NCBI GenBank assembly: GCA_001603595.1
Contig: LUZK01000062.1
Coordinates: 1-55,293, forward strand
Reading direction: 5' to 3'
Length of the DNA: 55,293 nucleotides
Origin: Bacteroidales bacterium Bact_19
Lineage (GTDB): Bacteria > Bacteroidota > Bacteroidia > Bacteroidales > ML635J-15
Shown here: positions 1 through 9,161 of the stretch, piece after piece
Numbering within the stretch: position 1 is the stretch's first letter
Layout of the letters: each line of letters opens with the position of its first letter
Position numbers and translations under genes: made by a program
Notes under the pieces: model-generated
What the model was told of the DNA's origin: nothing
The model's database searches: none
Seen by the model: only the letters and a program-made list of their open reading frames with translations

Positions 1-169
1 TATTATTTTTCCTGATAAAGTTAAAATTATACTATCGAAAAAGAGCTATATGTTTATCGGAAATTTTAACAATTAAATAATAATTTCAATAAAATTTTAA
101 TTTTATTTCCGATTATTTTTTGCAATTTTGTCGGTAATTAATAGTTTTTTAATTTTAAAAAATAAGTTT

Positions 170-2362
170 ATGAAAAAAATTACAATTTTACTACTGTTAG
201 TAGCATTGTCATTAAGGTTTTTCGCAATTTCGGATGAAGGAATGTGGCTGTTGAATAAAATTTCGCAGCTCAATTACGGCGATATGCAAAAATTAGGGTT
301 GAAACTTACTGCTGAAGAAATTTACAGCATTAATAATTCTTCATTAAAAGATGCAATTTTTCAGTTACAGACCGAAAACGGATCGGGATTTTGTACAGGT
401 GAAATCGTAAGCAATCAAGGACTTTTGTTTACAAATCATCATTGTGGTTACGAAGCAATAACGAAATTAAGCAGTGTCGAAAACAATTATCTTGATAATG
501 GTTATTGGGCAAAAAGCTACGAGGAAGAAATATATTGTCCGGGAATTAGAGTAACCAGAGTTGTAAGAATTGAAGACGTAACTTCAAAAGTATTAGCTGA
601 AGTTACCGATAAAATGAGCGAAGAAGAACGCAATAAAAAAATTTCAAAAGCGATCAAAGATATTGAAAAAGAAGCTATAAAAGATACTCATTACGAAGCT
701 TCTGTATCTGAAATGTTTCAAGGGAGCGAATATTATTTGTTTGTTTACGAAGCTTTTGGTGATGTTCGTTTTGTTGGAGCTCCTCCTTCTGCAATAGGTA
801 AATTCGGCGGCGATACCGACAACTGGATGTGGCCTCGCCATACCGGCGATTTCTCTGTTTTTAGGGTTTATATGTCACCCGATGGTAAACCCACCAAATC
901 CTACAGCAAAGATAATGTTCCTTATCAACCTTTACATTATTTACCAATATCTATTGCCGGAGTAGAACAAGGGGATTTCACTATGATTATGGGATATCCG
1001 GGTCAAACTGAAAGATATCTTTCTTCTTATGGAATGATTTATAAACGCGATTATTTTAATCCTACTGTTGTAGCTTTATTGGATAAGCACATGAGTACGC
1101 TAAAACAAGATATGGATGCTGACATTAATGTAAGACTTGCTTATGCTGATTCTTATGCTTCTGGAATGAACGGACACAAACTTTTTAAAGGCGAAGCTCT
1201 TACTTTGAGAACTACTGATGCTATCCAACAAAAAGAAAAATTAGAAGCTGATTTTAGAATCTGGGTTAATGTAAACCCTGAAAATCGCAAAAAATACAGC
1301 GATGCTCTTGATAATCTAAAACAACTTTACGAAGCATTTGGTCCTGCTACCAATGACATTATTTATCTTTCTTTGGGATTGTTGCAAGGTGGACAACAAG
1401 TAATGAAAGTTCAACAATTCAGCGGACTTAAAAGATTACTCGAAGATCCTAAGAAAAATTCAGAAATGATAAAATCCACAATTGAAAGTATGCGACCTGA
1501 AATAGATGGAATGTTCGATAAATATTTTCCTGCAACAGACAGAAAAGTTTTCACAGCAATGTTGAAAATGTATATTAAAGACGTTCCTGCCGAAAAACGT
1601 AATAAAGTTTTCAAAGATTACATTTTCAAAACTTTCAAAGGCAAAACTGAAGAAGAATCAATAGATAAATTCATCGATGCCGTTTTCACTAAATCTATTT
1701 TTACTGATAAGGCAAGAATGGAAGTATTCCTAGCAAAACCAACATTAAAGGCTCTATCTTCAGATCCTTTGAATGCCTTTGTAGAAAATGTTTTTGGAGA
1801 TATTCTTAATGTTCAAACGGCTTATGTTAACACAAGCAAACAAATTGATGTGAATGAAAGAATTTTTATCCAAGGATTACGCGAATTCCAAACTGAAAGA
1901 AAATTCTATCCCGATGCAAATTCTACTTTAAGATTAACATACGGGACCGTACAACCTTACTATCCGCGTGATGCAGTTTATTATCATTATTTGACTTATG
2001 CTGAAGGTATTCTCGAAAAAGAAGATCCTTCAAATGATGAATTTATTGTTCCTGTTGAATTAAAAGAGAAAGTCCTTGCAAAAGATTATGGCAGATATGC
2101 CGATAAAACAGGGAATCTTCCGGTATGCTTCTTAAGCAACAATGATATTACCGGTGGAAATTCCGGTTCTCCAATTATTAATGGAAAAGGTGAATTAATA
2201 GGTCTTGCTTTTGACGGAAACTGGGAATGGTTGTGCAGCAATTTGATCTACAGTCCCGAATTGCAGAGAACTATTAATGTTGATGCAAGATATGTTCTTT
2301 GGGTAATTGACAAGTTATACAATTGTCAACATATTATGAAAGAATTGGACGTTAGAAAATAA
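170..2362 (+). CDS. S46 family serine dipeptidyl-peptidase, DPP7-like
   Basis: Predicted exported peptidase that removes dipeptides from the N-terminus of peptides, in the periplasm or at the cell surface. The ATG at 170 is chosen because it gives a classic signal peptide (MKK plus a hydrophobic run) and a mature start DEGMW typical of S46 enzymes; the in-frame TTG at 128 only adds residues before the signal. The product has 730 residues, the usual S46 length. Seen motifs: the histidine in FTNHHCGY, the aspartate region DTDNWMWPRH, and the nucleophile serine in GGNSGSP near the C-terminus. Eighteen residues after that serine lies Gly (FDGN). From family knowledge, Arg at this site marks acidic-specific DPP11 and Gly marks DPP7 with hydrophobic preference, so DPP7-like is inferred. 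A paralogue lies at 30468-32636. A terminator follows directly. Confidence 0.9.
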   Translation: MKKITILLLLVALSLRFFAISDEGMWLLNKISQLNYGDMQKLGLKLTAEEIYSINNSSLKDAIFQLQTENGSGFCTGEIVSNQGLLFTNHHCGYEAITKLSSVENNYLDNGYWAKSYEEEIYCPGIRVTRVVRIEDVTSKVLAEVTDKMSEEERNKKISKAIKDIEKEAIKDTHYEASVSEMFQGSEYYLFVYEAFGDVRFVGAPPSAIGKFGGDTDNWMWPRHTGDFSVFRVYMSPDGKPTKSYSKDNVPYQPLHYLPISIAGVEQGDFTMIMGYPGQTERYLSSYGMIYKRDYFNPTVVALLDKHMSTLKQDMDADINVRLAYADSYASGMNGHKLFKGEALTLRTTDAIQQKEKLEADFRIWVNVNPENRKKYSDALDNLKQLYEAFGPATNDIIYLSLGLLQGGQQVMKVQQFSGLKRLLEDPKKNSEMIKSTIESMRPEIDGMFDKYFPATDRKVFTAMLKMYIKDVPAEKRNKVFKDYIFKTFKGKTEEESIDKFIDAVFTKSIFTDKARMEVFLAKPTLKALSSDPLNAFVENVFGDILNVQTAYVNTSKQIDVNERIFIQGLREFQTERKFYPDANSTLRLTYGTVQPYYPRDAVYYHYLTYAEGILEKEDPSNDEFIVPVELKEKVLAKDYGRYADKTGNLPVCFLSNNDITGGNSGSPIINGKGELIGLAFDGNWEWLCSNLIYSPELQRTINVDARYVLWVIDKLYNCQHIMKELDVRK

Positions 2363-2386
2363 TAAAAATTATTATAATTATAAAAA

Positions 2387-2417
2387 TGCCCGGTTAAACT
2401 TTAATCGGGTATTTTTT
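2387..2417 (+). terminator. Rho-independent terminator after the S46 peptidase
   Basis: GCCCGGTTAAA pairs with TTTAATCGGGT (one G-T wobble), followed by a run of T at 2411-2417. It sits 25 bases after the stop codon. Confidence 0.8.
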
Positions 2418-2441
2418 GTAGAATTATAACTTTTATTTTAC

Positions 2442-2449
2442 TATATTTG
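2442..2449 (+). promoter_or_regulatory. Bacteroidota -7 box (TATATTTG)
   Basis: TATATTTG matches the TAnnTTTG consensus of the main Bacteroidota sigma factor. It lies 20 bases before the ATG of the next gene. A TTTG at 2415-2418 could serve as the -33 element, with spacing slightly longer than usual. Confidence 0.55.
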
Positions 2450-2469
2450 CTTAATTAAATGTTACAGCT

Positions 2470-3135
2470 ATGAAAAAAATTACAATTATTTTGGTGTTAA
2501 TGAGTTTTGTAATGGTTGGGGTTGCTCAAAAAATTGAGACAAAAGAAACTAACGGGAGATTCGGAAAGGAATCAAAAAATGCAATTCAAACCACCATTTT
2601 TTACTCGGATATTAAGACTGTTGAAAAGGAAATGATTAAATTAATGAAATCATACAAAGGAAAAGTGTCAAAGAAAAAAGGAATAATTTTCGGAGATAAT
2701 TTAGTTATTCCAACAATCAGTTCTAATACCATTGACATGTACGTTACGCTCACAGACCAAAAAGATGGTGGAATTGAAGTTTTAGCTGCTTTCGACCTCG
2801 GAGGTGCTTACCTTAATTCAAGCATGCACCCCGATCAATTTCAGAGAGCTTCGAGCATGATTAGAGATTTTGCATTCTCGTTAACCGAAAAGTCTTATGC
2901 CGGGATTGTTAAGGGTGAGGAGAAAAAATTAAATGATGCAGAAAAAGATTTCGAAAAACTAAAAAGCAAAAAAGAATCTTTAATAAAAGAAAATGAAGAA
3001 TATAAAGCAAGAATTCAAAAGAACGAAAATGAAATTGAAAAGCTTTCTAAAGAAATAGACGATAAAGAATCTTCATTAAAAGAAATGCAAAAAGAATTTG
3101 AAAAGCTTAAAAAAGAAGGAAATAAAATAAAATAA
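2470..3135 (+). CDS. Exported protein of unknown function with C-terminal coiled coil
   Basis: I do not recognise a named family. The 221-residue product starts with a signal peptide (MKKITIILVLMSF..., likely cut after VGVAQ). A compact domain of about 120 residues follows, with a predicted mixed alpha/beta pattern. From roughly residue 150 to the end the sequence is almost purely Lys/Glu/Asn with heptad-like spacing, which predicts a long coiled coil. The protein is therefore likely periplasmic or outer-membrane associated and may oligomerise. It has its own promoter box and is closed by a terminator, so it appears to be monocistronic. The two tRNA-Gln genes converge on it from the other strand. 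Confidence 0.7.
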   Translation: MKKITIILVLMSFVMVGVAQKIETKETNGRFGKESKNAIQTTIFYSDIKTVEKEMIKLMKSYKGKVSKKKGIIFGDNLVIPTISSNTIDMYVTLTDQKDGGIEVLAAFDLGGAYLNSSMHPDQFQRASSMIRDFAFSLTEKSYAGIVKGEEKKLNDAEKDFEKLKSKKESLIKENEEYKARIQKNENEIEKLSKEIDDKESSLKEMQKEFEKLKKEGNKIK

Positions 3136-3162
3136 AAAAAGAGGCAATAGCCTCTTTTTTTG
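3134..3162. terminator. Bidirectional terminator between a CDS and the tRNA-Gln pair
   Basis: GAGGC-AATAG-CCTC hairpin flanked by an A run on the left and a T run on the right, so it can stop transcription from both directions: the plus-strand gene ending at 3135 and the minus-strand tRNAs. Confidence 0.8.
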
Positions 3163-3233
3163 TTGACTCGCAAGGATTCGAACCAAGAACTTAAGGCTCA
3201 ACGCCTTACGTGTTGCCATTACACCACGAGTCA
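3163..3233 (-). tRNA. tRNA-Gln (UUG), anomalous or possibly decayed
   Basis: Minus-strand cloverleaf with a perfect 7-bp acceptor stem (TGACTCG/CGAGTCA), D-arm, 5-bp anticodon stem TAAGG/CCTTA and T-loop TTCGAAT. The 7-base anticodon loop reads CGTTGAG, giving anticodon TTG at 34-36. Two things are wrong: position 33 is G instead of the near-universal U, and the T-stem CTTGG/CCTTG has two internal T-T mismatches. CCA is not encoded; discriminator A. CAA codons are common in this window, so a functional UUG tRNA must exist somewhere. This copy may be a pseudogene or may work with reduced efficiency. Confidence 0.7.
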
Positions 3234-3240
3234 ATTCAAG

Positions 3241-3311
3241 TTGTCCGACTAGGATTCGAACCCAGACTGACAGAGCCAGAATCTGTAGTGCTACCATTAC
3301 ACCATCGGACA
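3241..3311 (-). tRNA. tRNA-Gln (CUG)
   Basis: Minus-strand cloverleaf: acceptor TGTCCGA/TCGGACA, D-arm with GTG/CAC stem, anticodon stem ACAGA/TCTGT, loop TTCTGGC giving anticodon CTG with normal U33, and T-stem CTGGG/CCTAG with one G-T wobble. It lies 7 bases upstream of the UUG copy on the same transcript. The D-arm is nearly shared between the two, which suggests tandem duplication. CCA is not encoded. Confidence 0.92.
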
Positions 3312-3324
3312 AATAGTAGCGGTG

Positions 3325-3332
3325 CAAAAGTA
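3325..3332 (-). promoter_or_regulatory. -7 box for the tRNA-Gln pair
   Basis: On the minus strand TACTTTTG matches TAnnTTTG and ends 13 bases before the first tRNA base. Confidence 0.5.
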
Positions 3333-3479
3333 ACAATTTTTTTTATCAAATATATTTTTAATCAAAAATTTTTGAAATTTTATGTTGAGCAATATTGTAT
3401 TATGATAAATACAGCTTTAATCAAAATTGTATTTCATAAAATTTTAACTACTTCAATACCAATGTTTACACTAATATTG

Positions 3480-3487
3480 TATTTTTG
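3480..3487 (+). promoter_or_regulatory. -7 box for the GT117-like gene
   Basis: TATTTTTG matches TAnnTTTG and is 21 bases before the annotated start at 3509. No clear -33 element was seen. Confidence 0.45.
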
Positions 3488-3508
3488 AAATTCTAAAATT
3501 ATTTTCTA

Positions 3509-6500
3509 TTGGTGAAACTTATTGGAATTAACGTGAAAACAAAACGAATTTTTACTTTAATGCCTTATTTTACGGGTTTTTTTGTTTTTATAATATATTT
3601 AATTACTTTATCTCAAACTGTTAATTTTTGGGATAGCGGAGAACTTATTGCTTCGGCAGCCACTTTGCAAATAAGCCACCCTCCTGGAGCTCCATTGTAT
3701 TTGTTAATAGCCAGATTGTTTGTTATTTTTTCATTTGGCCTTTTTTCTAAAGCTCTGGCAGTTAATTTGGTATCTGCTGTTTTTGCTGCCATAACTGTTA
3801 GTCTAACTTATTTAACGGTCGAATTAATATCTTATAATCTTCTGAAAAATCATTTTTCCAAAATCATAAACATTAAGTTTCACCAAATTATTATTGTTCT
3901 ATCTGCTATTTTAGCTTCTTTAGGCTTAGGCTTTTCTAAAACTTTTTGGGATATTGCAACCGTGGCTGAGGTTTATTCAATGTCTATGGCTTTTACAGCT
4001 ATTATAGTTTATTTGGGGCTGAAAATTTATTATTCAGGAAGTTCTGTTAATACCGAAAAATATATTTTGACATTAGCACTTATGCTTGGACTTGCAGTTG
4101 GAGTTCATCAGTTGGTATTACTTGTTTTACCTTTTATTGTCCTGATTGTTTGGCTTAAACGACAAAAACTTTCCTGGAAAAGTAAAATTATCGCTTTAAT
4201 CTCTGCAATATTTTCAGTGCTTGTTTTTCAATTGTTTATTGAATTTTTGTTATGGACGGCATCTAAATTTGAATTATTTTTTGTAAATAGCTTGAGTTTT
4301 GGTTATAATTCAGGGTTAATAGTATTTACAATATTATTATTCTTGATTTTATCTGCAGGAATTTATTATTCGGGGATTAAGTTAAAACGAACTTTAAATC
4401 TTATATTAACCTCAATAATGTTTTTTTTATTGGGATTTTCAATTTATGCTATTGTTATAATACGTTCTGCAGCAAATCCTCCTCTCGACCAAAACAATCC
4501 CGAAAATATCTTTAACTTTATTTCGTATTACAGTAGGGAACAATACGGCGAAAGACCTTTACTTTATGGGCAGCAGTTTAACAGTAGTCTTGATAAAATT
4601 AATCCTTACGTCAAAGGTCAGGAGATTTTCGATACAATTGCCGGTAAGTATAAAGTAATTGCGTTTAAGCCCAAAGCAAATTACGTAAAACGCGACAAAC
4701 GCTTTTTGCCTCGAATGTGGAGTAATATTCCGGCTCATGTTGCAGCATACAGAGAATGGACAAAATATTATTCCGATAAAGTTCCACCTGCTGATGTGAA
4801 TTTTAAATTTATGTTTCGCTATCAGTTTTCGCACATGTATTTCAGATATTTTATGTGGAATTTTGTAGGAAAACAAAACGATTTTCAGTCCCATGGAGGT
4901 CCCATTAATGGAAACTGGATTTGTGGAATTTCGTTTATTGACAATCTGAGGTTGGGAAAACAAAAATACTTACCACAAAAGTTTGAAAATAATCCTGCCA
5001 ATGATGCGTATTATTTTTTCCCCTTGATTTTAGGCTTGATTGGAATAATAAGTCTTTTTATTAAAGATAAAAAACTTGCGTTAAGTTTAATTGTGCTTTT
5101 TATTATGACAGGAATAGCAATTGCTTTTTACCTAAACCAACATCCTTATCAAGTACGCGAAAGAGATTATTCGTTTATTGGGTCTTTTTTTGCTTTTTTT
5201 ATTTTGACAGGAGTTGCTGTTCCTTTTATATTTTCATATCTCAGGAAATATCTAAACTCCGATATTCGGTTTTATTCCTTAGGAATATTTTTAGTGCTTT
5301 CTGTTCCGGGACAATTCTTGGTAAAAAACTATAATGATTCTGATAAAAAAAGTAATAAAGTTGCTTATGAGTTTGCTTACAATTTGTTAAATTCCTGTGA
5401 TAAAAATGCCATATTGTTTGTTAGCGGTGATAATGAAACTTTTCCGCTTTGGTATTTACAATATTGCGAAGGTATCAGAACCGATGTATCAATAATTAAT
5501 ATAAGTTATTTAAATACCGATTGGTATATTGACCAGATACGAAGCAAAAGGTTTCTTTTTCAACCAATACTTAGGCATCTGACAAAAACTAATTACATTT
5601 CTGGGCAACGTGAATATTTGTTGATAAAATCAAATCCTGTAGCATTTCTTGAGGATATTTATTATGAAAATTTAAATGAAATAAATTCTGATTTTTCAGA
5701 AATAGTTAAATTTTTTGACAATATTTTAATTAAAAACGGATTTGATAAATCTCGTCCTGAAGAATATCAAAACTTTAAGGATGTGTATTCCAAGGTACAA
5801 CCTTATGCATCAAATCCTGATTTTCTTGAATTTGCTAGCATAATTTTAAGCCTTAAGTCCGAAGAAAGATGCCAAATGTTTGGAATTCCTTTTGATGAGG
5901 CCAAAGAATTAAACAGAATGTTTGATATTTTTATAACTAAGCAGAAATCTTATCCTATTCCTTTAAACGCATGTTTAAATTTTGTTTTTTCCGATGATAA
6001 ATCCACAAAAATTGACACAAAACTTTATGATTATCCCATAGATTATTTTCCTGCAACAAAATTGAGCCTAAGCATAAATAGAAACACGTTAAAAGATTAT
6101 GTAAAGAACGAGCATTTTGATGAATCAAAAATTGTGAACCGAATGGTTTGGGAAATAAATTTCGAAAGTATTACCAAAGGAGAATTGATGATTTACGAAA
6201 TAATAAATTCTAATTTATGGCAACGTCCCATATATTTTTCTTCGTTGATGAACTCAAGAAATTTTATGGGATTGGAAAAATATCTTTTTCTGGAAGGTTT
6301 AGCATATAAACTCATGCCTGTTGAAACCGAAATTTCTGTCTCAGATCCGGTAAATGTAAATGCTTTGTCAATGTATGAAAAAGTTTTTAACAAATTTATT
6401 TTCGATAATCTTAAAAAACAAAACACATATTACGACGAAAACACTCGCAATATTTTAATAAATTATCGTAACCATTTTTCACGTTTAGCCCGAAGCTTGT

Positions 6501-6868
6501 ATTTTGAAGGGGAAATTAAGAAATCCGAAGAGGTTCTTGATTTCATAGTTGAAATTTTACCTGACGAAAAAATACCTTATGATTATTATATGAATGGAAT
6601 AATACACGGCTATTACAGGATAAACAAACATTCAAAAGCAAGTGCAATAGGAGAAAAAGCTTTAAAAAATGCTTTCGAAGAAATTGAGTATTATTCAGGA
6701 TTTGATAAAGATAAAACATTCAGTACAAACTTATATGCTCAAAGAGCATATAAAACAATTGAAGAAATTTATATTCTTTCTAAAACATATAACGATCAAA
6801 AATTGTTTAGTTTAGCAGAGAGGTATTTGTATAAGGCAAAACGAATCGGTAATTTTGAACAACAATGA
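3509..6868 (+). CDS. DUF2723/GT117-like multi-spanning membrane protein
   Basis: The 1119-residue product has about ten hydrophobic segments in its first half and a soluble C-terminal half with helical repeat-like ends. The N-terminal motifs WDSGE (residues 41-45) and HPPGAP (57-62) are hallmarks of DUF2723, a GT-C glycosyltransferase fold family found in Bacteroidota and often labelled glycosyltransferase family 117. The acidic residues in WDSGE are likely catalytic, by analogy with protein O-mannosyltransferases. It probably acts in the inner membrane on lipid-linked sugar donors; the acceptor is unknown. The start is uncertain: TTG 3509, GTG 3512 and GTG 3533 are all possible, and no ATG occurs before the first membrane helix except at 3560. 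Its stop overlaps the next start (ATGA), so the two are translationally coupled. Confidence 0.8.
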   Translation: MVKLIGINVKTKRIFTLMPYFTGFFVFIIYLITLSQTVNFWDSGELIASAATLQISHPPGAPLYLLIARLFVIFSFGLFSKALAVNLVSAVFAAITVSLTYLTVELISYNLLKNHFSKIINIKFHQIIIVLSAILASLGLGFSKTFWDIATVAEVYSMSMAFTAIIVYLGLKIYYSGSSVNTEKYILTLALMLGLAVGVHQLVLLVLPFIVLIVWLKRQKLSWKSKIIALISAIFSVLVFQLFIEFLLWTASKFELFFVNSLSFGYNSGLIVFTILLFLILSAGIYYSGIKLKRTLNLILTSIMFFLLGFSIYAIVIIRSAANPPLDQNNPENIFNFISYYSREQYGERPLLYGQQFNSSLDKINPYVKGQEIFDTIAGKYKVIAFKPKANYVKRDKRFLPRMWSNIPAHVAAYREWTKYYSDKVPPADVNFKFMFRYQFSHMYFRYFMWNFVGKQNDFQSHGGPINGNWICGISFIDNLRLGKQKYLPQKFENNPANDAYYFFPLILGLIGIISLFIKDKKLALSLIVLFIMTGIAIAFYLNQHPYQVRERDYSFIGSFFAFFILTGVAVPFIFSYLRKYLNSDIRFYSLGIFLVLSVPGQFLVKNYNDSDKKSNKVAYEFAYNLLNSCDKNAILFVSGDNETFPLWYLQYCEGIRTDVSIINISYLNTDWYIDQIRSKRFLFQPILRHLTKTNYISGQREYLLIKSNPVAFLEDIYYENLNEINSDFSEIVKFFDNILIKNGFDKSRPEEYQNFKDVYSKVQPYASNPDFLEFASIILSLKSEERCQMFGIPFDEAKELNRMFDIFITKQKSYPIPLNACLNFVFSDDKSTKIDTKLYDYPIDYFPATKLSLSINRNTLKDYVKNEHFDESKIVNRMVWEINFESITKGELMIYEIINSNLWQRPIYFSSLMNSRNFMGLEKYLFLEGLAYKLMPVETEISVSDPVNVNALSMYEKVFNKFIFDNLKKQNTYYDENTRNILINYRNHFSRLARSLYFEGEIKKSEEVLDFIVEILPDEKIPYDYYMNGIIHGYYRINKHSKASAIGEKALKNAFEEIEYYSGFDKDKTFSTNLYAQRAYKTIEEIYILSKTYNDQKLFSLAERYLYKAKRIGNFEQQ

Positions 6869-7482
6869 ATTTTGGTATCAGGAGCATAAGACATCCATAC
6901 AGGTTTTTTAAATGGGCCATTTGTAGAATTACCCATACTCCAAAAACTCTTTATATAACTTTTGATGATGGTCCTGACCCTAATACAACAGAAAAAGTTC
7001 TTGAAATTCTCAGAGAATTTAATGTAAAAGCTACTTTTTTTTGCACTGGAGAAAATGCCGAAAATTGCGAATATTTAATAGAAAAAATTCTTGAAGAAGG
7101 ACACGTAATTGGAAATCATGGCTATTCTCATTTTGATTCATTTAAAACAAAATCTAAAATCTGGATCGAAAATGCCTTAAAAAATTCTCCTGTAAGTAAT
7201 AGTATTTTCTTTAGACCGCCCTATGGAAGAGTTTTTCCTTTACAGATTAGAAAACTTCGCTCAAAATACCGATTGATTTTCTGGGATGTTATGACTTATG
7301 ATTTTAAGCTCGAATACACTCCCGAAGATGTAAAGAAGATTATAAAAAAATATGTTCGAGATGGGTCAATAATTGTTTTTCACGATAACATTCTCTCTGC
7401 ACCAAGAATGATTCCGGCATTGAAGTTTCTTATAATGTATTATAAAAGGAAAAATTACAACTTCGCATCCATAAATCTATAA
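6865..7482 (+). CDS. Polysaccharide deacetylase (NodB domain)
   Basis: Metal-dependent deacetylase of N-acetylated glycans, 205 residues, consisting of little more than the NodB domain. All five family motifs are present: TFDDGPD (Asp34, Asp35), the metal ligands His85 and His89 in NHGYSH, RPPYG (117-121), WDVMTYD (about 140-146) and VFHD near the C-terminus. The first 25 residues are basic and aromatic without a clean signal peptide, so cytoplasmic or membrane-associated placement is likely. The ATG at 6865 overlaps the stop of the GT117-like gene, which suggests both act on the same glycan or envelope substrate. Confidence 0.88.
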   Translation: MNFGIRSIRHPYRFFKWAICRITHTPKTLYITFDDGPDPNTTEKVLEILREFNVKATFFCTGENAENCEYLIEKILEEGHVIGNHGYSHFDSFKTKSKIWIENALKNSPVSNSIFFRPPYGRVFPLQIRKLRSKYRLIFWDVMTYDFKLEYTPEDVKKIIKKYVRDGSIIVFHDNILSAPRMIPALKFLIMYYKRKNYNFASINL

Positions 7483-7486
7483 TTTT

Positions 7487-7570
7487 AATCAGTTGGTTAG
7501 TTAGCAAGTTAATCAGTTAATAAGTTAAACAGTTTTTGGGTTATGTAGTTTGGTAGTTTGATAGTTTAGG
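7487..7570. repeat. Degenerate AGTT/GTTA low-complexity repeat
   Basis: About 80 bases built from imperfect AGTT, GTTAGTT and GTTAAT units with changing spacing, all in one orientation (for example CAGTTGGTTAGTTAGCAAG). It has no coding potential and no palindrome. It sits at the start of the 458-base gap between 7482 and 7941; the rest of the gap is A/T-rich, and I see only the promoter box at 7915-7922. Confidence 0.6.
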
Positions 7571-7914
7571 TAAATTTGTTTAGAGCAGAGGGAATAATTT
7601 ATTGGATATTCAACTACTTAAATGTTTTATTAAGACGCGACGAGCTTTTTATTTTGTTTTTTTTAAGCGACTGCAAAAATAAAAGTAAATATAAAAAAAC
7701 ACTTAAACTACTAAAACTCTTTCGAACATTGTAATTCTTAACTATTTGCAACATAATTAAATGAAATATTGCTTAAAAATATATGCATATAAGATTGCTT
7801 AATTTTTTTAATGTCAATGTAATCTCTTTACGCAATACTTTATTTGTTTAAATTACTAACATTTTAAAATGTCAAAATTCAAAGTTTTAATAATCAAATA
7901 ATTATAATATTTTT

Positions 7915-7922
7915 TATTTTTG
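7915..7922 (+). promoter_or_regulatory. -7 box for the sigma-54 activator operon
   Basis: TATTTTTG matches TAnnTTTG and is followed 18 bases later by the ATG at 7941. A TTG inside this box is the first start of the longest reading frame, so the box argues for 7941 as the true start. Confidence 0.6.
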
Positions 7923-7940
7923 CAAGAATTAATTTCATTT

Positions 7941-9161
7941 ATGGATTTACAAAGCATAAAGCAAAGATTTGGAATTATCGGAAATTCTCCAGAACTTAAT
8001 CGGGCATTGACAATTGCTTTGCAGGTTGCTCCTACAGATTTATCTGTATTAGTTACCGGCGAAAGTGGAGTAGGTAAGGAAAGAATTCCGCAAATTATTC
8101 ATTCTCAAAGTTTGCGTAAACACAACACATATATTGCTGTAAACTGTGGAGCTATTCCCGAAGGTACAATTGATTCTGAATTATTCGGCCATGTAAAAGG
8201 TTCTTTTACAAGTGCACACAGCGACCGTAAAGGATATTTTGAAGAAGCTAACAACGGTACCATTTTTCTCGATGAAGTTGCAGAATTACCAATGGCTACT
8301 CAAGTCAGACTTTTAAGAGTTCTCGAAACCGGAGAATTTCTTAAAGTTGGGTCCTCAAAAATTGAGAAAACTAATGTCAGAGTTATTGCTGCTACTAATG
8401 TGGACTTAAAACAAAGAGTTTCCGAAGGAAAATTTCGCGAAGACCTTTATTACAGGCTAAATACTGTTCCTATATATATGCCTCCGCTACGTAACCGAGG
8501 CGACGATATACATTTACTGTTCAGAAAATTTGCACTTGATTTTGCAGAAAAATATCGCATGCCGGCTATAAAATTAACCGATGATGCCATTGAATTATTA
8601 AAATCTTACAGATGGCCCGGGAATATTCGTCAGCTAAAAAATGTAACCGAACAAATCTCTATAATCGAAAAAGAACGTTTTATAACAGCTGAAATACTTC
8701 GTAAATATCTTGAAGGAATAGATAATACTAACTTGCCGGCACTTGCAAAATCATCCCCATCGGATAGTTTTGCCTCCGAAAGAGAATTGCTTTACAAAAT
8801 CCTTTTCGATATGAAAAAGGATATGAACGAACTTAAAATGCTTGTAAATAATATAATAGCTAAATATCCGGAGGTTGTGGATGATCAAATTGCTCATACT
8901 TTTAGCGATTTTGATGATGAAATTAAAATTAATAATTTAACAACCTTTGTTAAAAAGGAAGATACTTCAAAAACAATATTTACTGAAAAAGCCGAAGAAG
9001 TTGAAGAAGTTTTATCTCTTGCCGAACACGAGAAGGATTTAATTATTAAAGCATTAGAAAAAAACAATAATAAACGTAAACTTGCTGCTCAGGAATTAGG
9101 AATCTCTGAACGTACGCTTTACCGAAAAATTAAAGAATATGGTATTAATACTAAGAAATGA
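7941..9161 (+). CDS. Sigma-54-dependent activator without a sensor domain
   Basis: The 406-residue product activates RpoN-dependent transcription by ATP hydrolysis. Domains: AAA+ module from about residue 8 to 235, with Walker A GESGVGKE (40-47), the sigma-54 contact loop as GSFTSA (87-92; consensus GAFTGA), Walker B in IFLDEV and the arginine-finger region. A linker of about 100 acidic/Lys-rich residues follows, then a Fis-type helix-turn-helix at the C-terminus ending in RTLYRKIKEYG. There is no receiver, GAF or PAS domain at the N-terminus, so activity must be controlled by expression or by a partner. The ATG at 7941 follows the promoter box. The stop overlaps the lptE start by 4 bases (ATGA), making it the first gene of an operon with lptE, a TPR gene and secG. 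Confidence 0.9.
   Translation: MDLQSIKQRFGIIGNSPELNRALTIALQVAPTDLSVLVTGESGVGKERIPQIIHSQSLRKHNTYIAVNCGAIPEGTIDSELFGHVKGSFTSAHSDRKGYFEEANNGTIFLDEVAELPMATQVRLLRVLETGEFLKVGSSKIEKTNVRVIAATNVDLKQRVSEGKFREDLYYRLNTVPIYMPPLRNRGDDIHLLFRKFALDFAEKYRMPAIKLTDDAIELLKSYRWPGNIRQLKNVTEQISIIEKERFITAEILRKYLEGIDNTNLPALAKSSPSDSFASERELLYKILFDMKKDMNELKMLVNNIIAKYPEVVDDQIAHTFSDFDDEIKINNLTTFVKKEDTSKTIFTEKAEEVEEVLSLAEHEKDLIIKALEKNNNKRKLAAQELGISERTLYRKIKEYGINTKK

Noticed and set aside
128-169. N-terminal extension of the first S46 gene from TTG at 128
   Set aside because: The extension precedes a complete signal peptide, which must be at the true N-terminus; ATG at 170 fits.
3076-3488. Two short reading frames over the tRNA-Gln pair
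   Set aside because: They run through the tRNA genes and terminator and have no known protein features.
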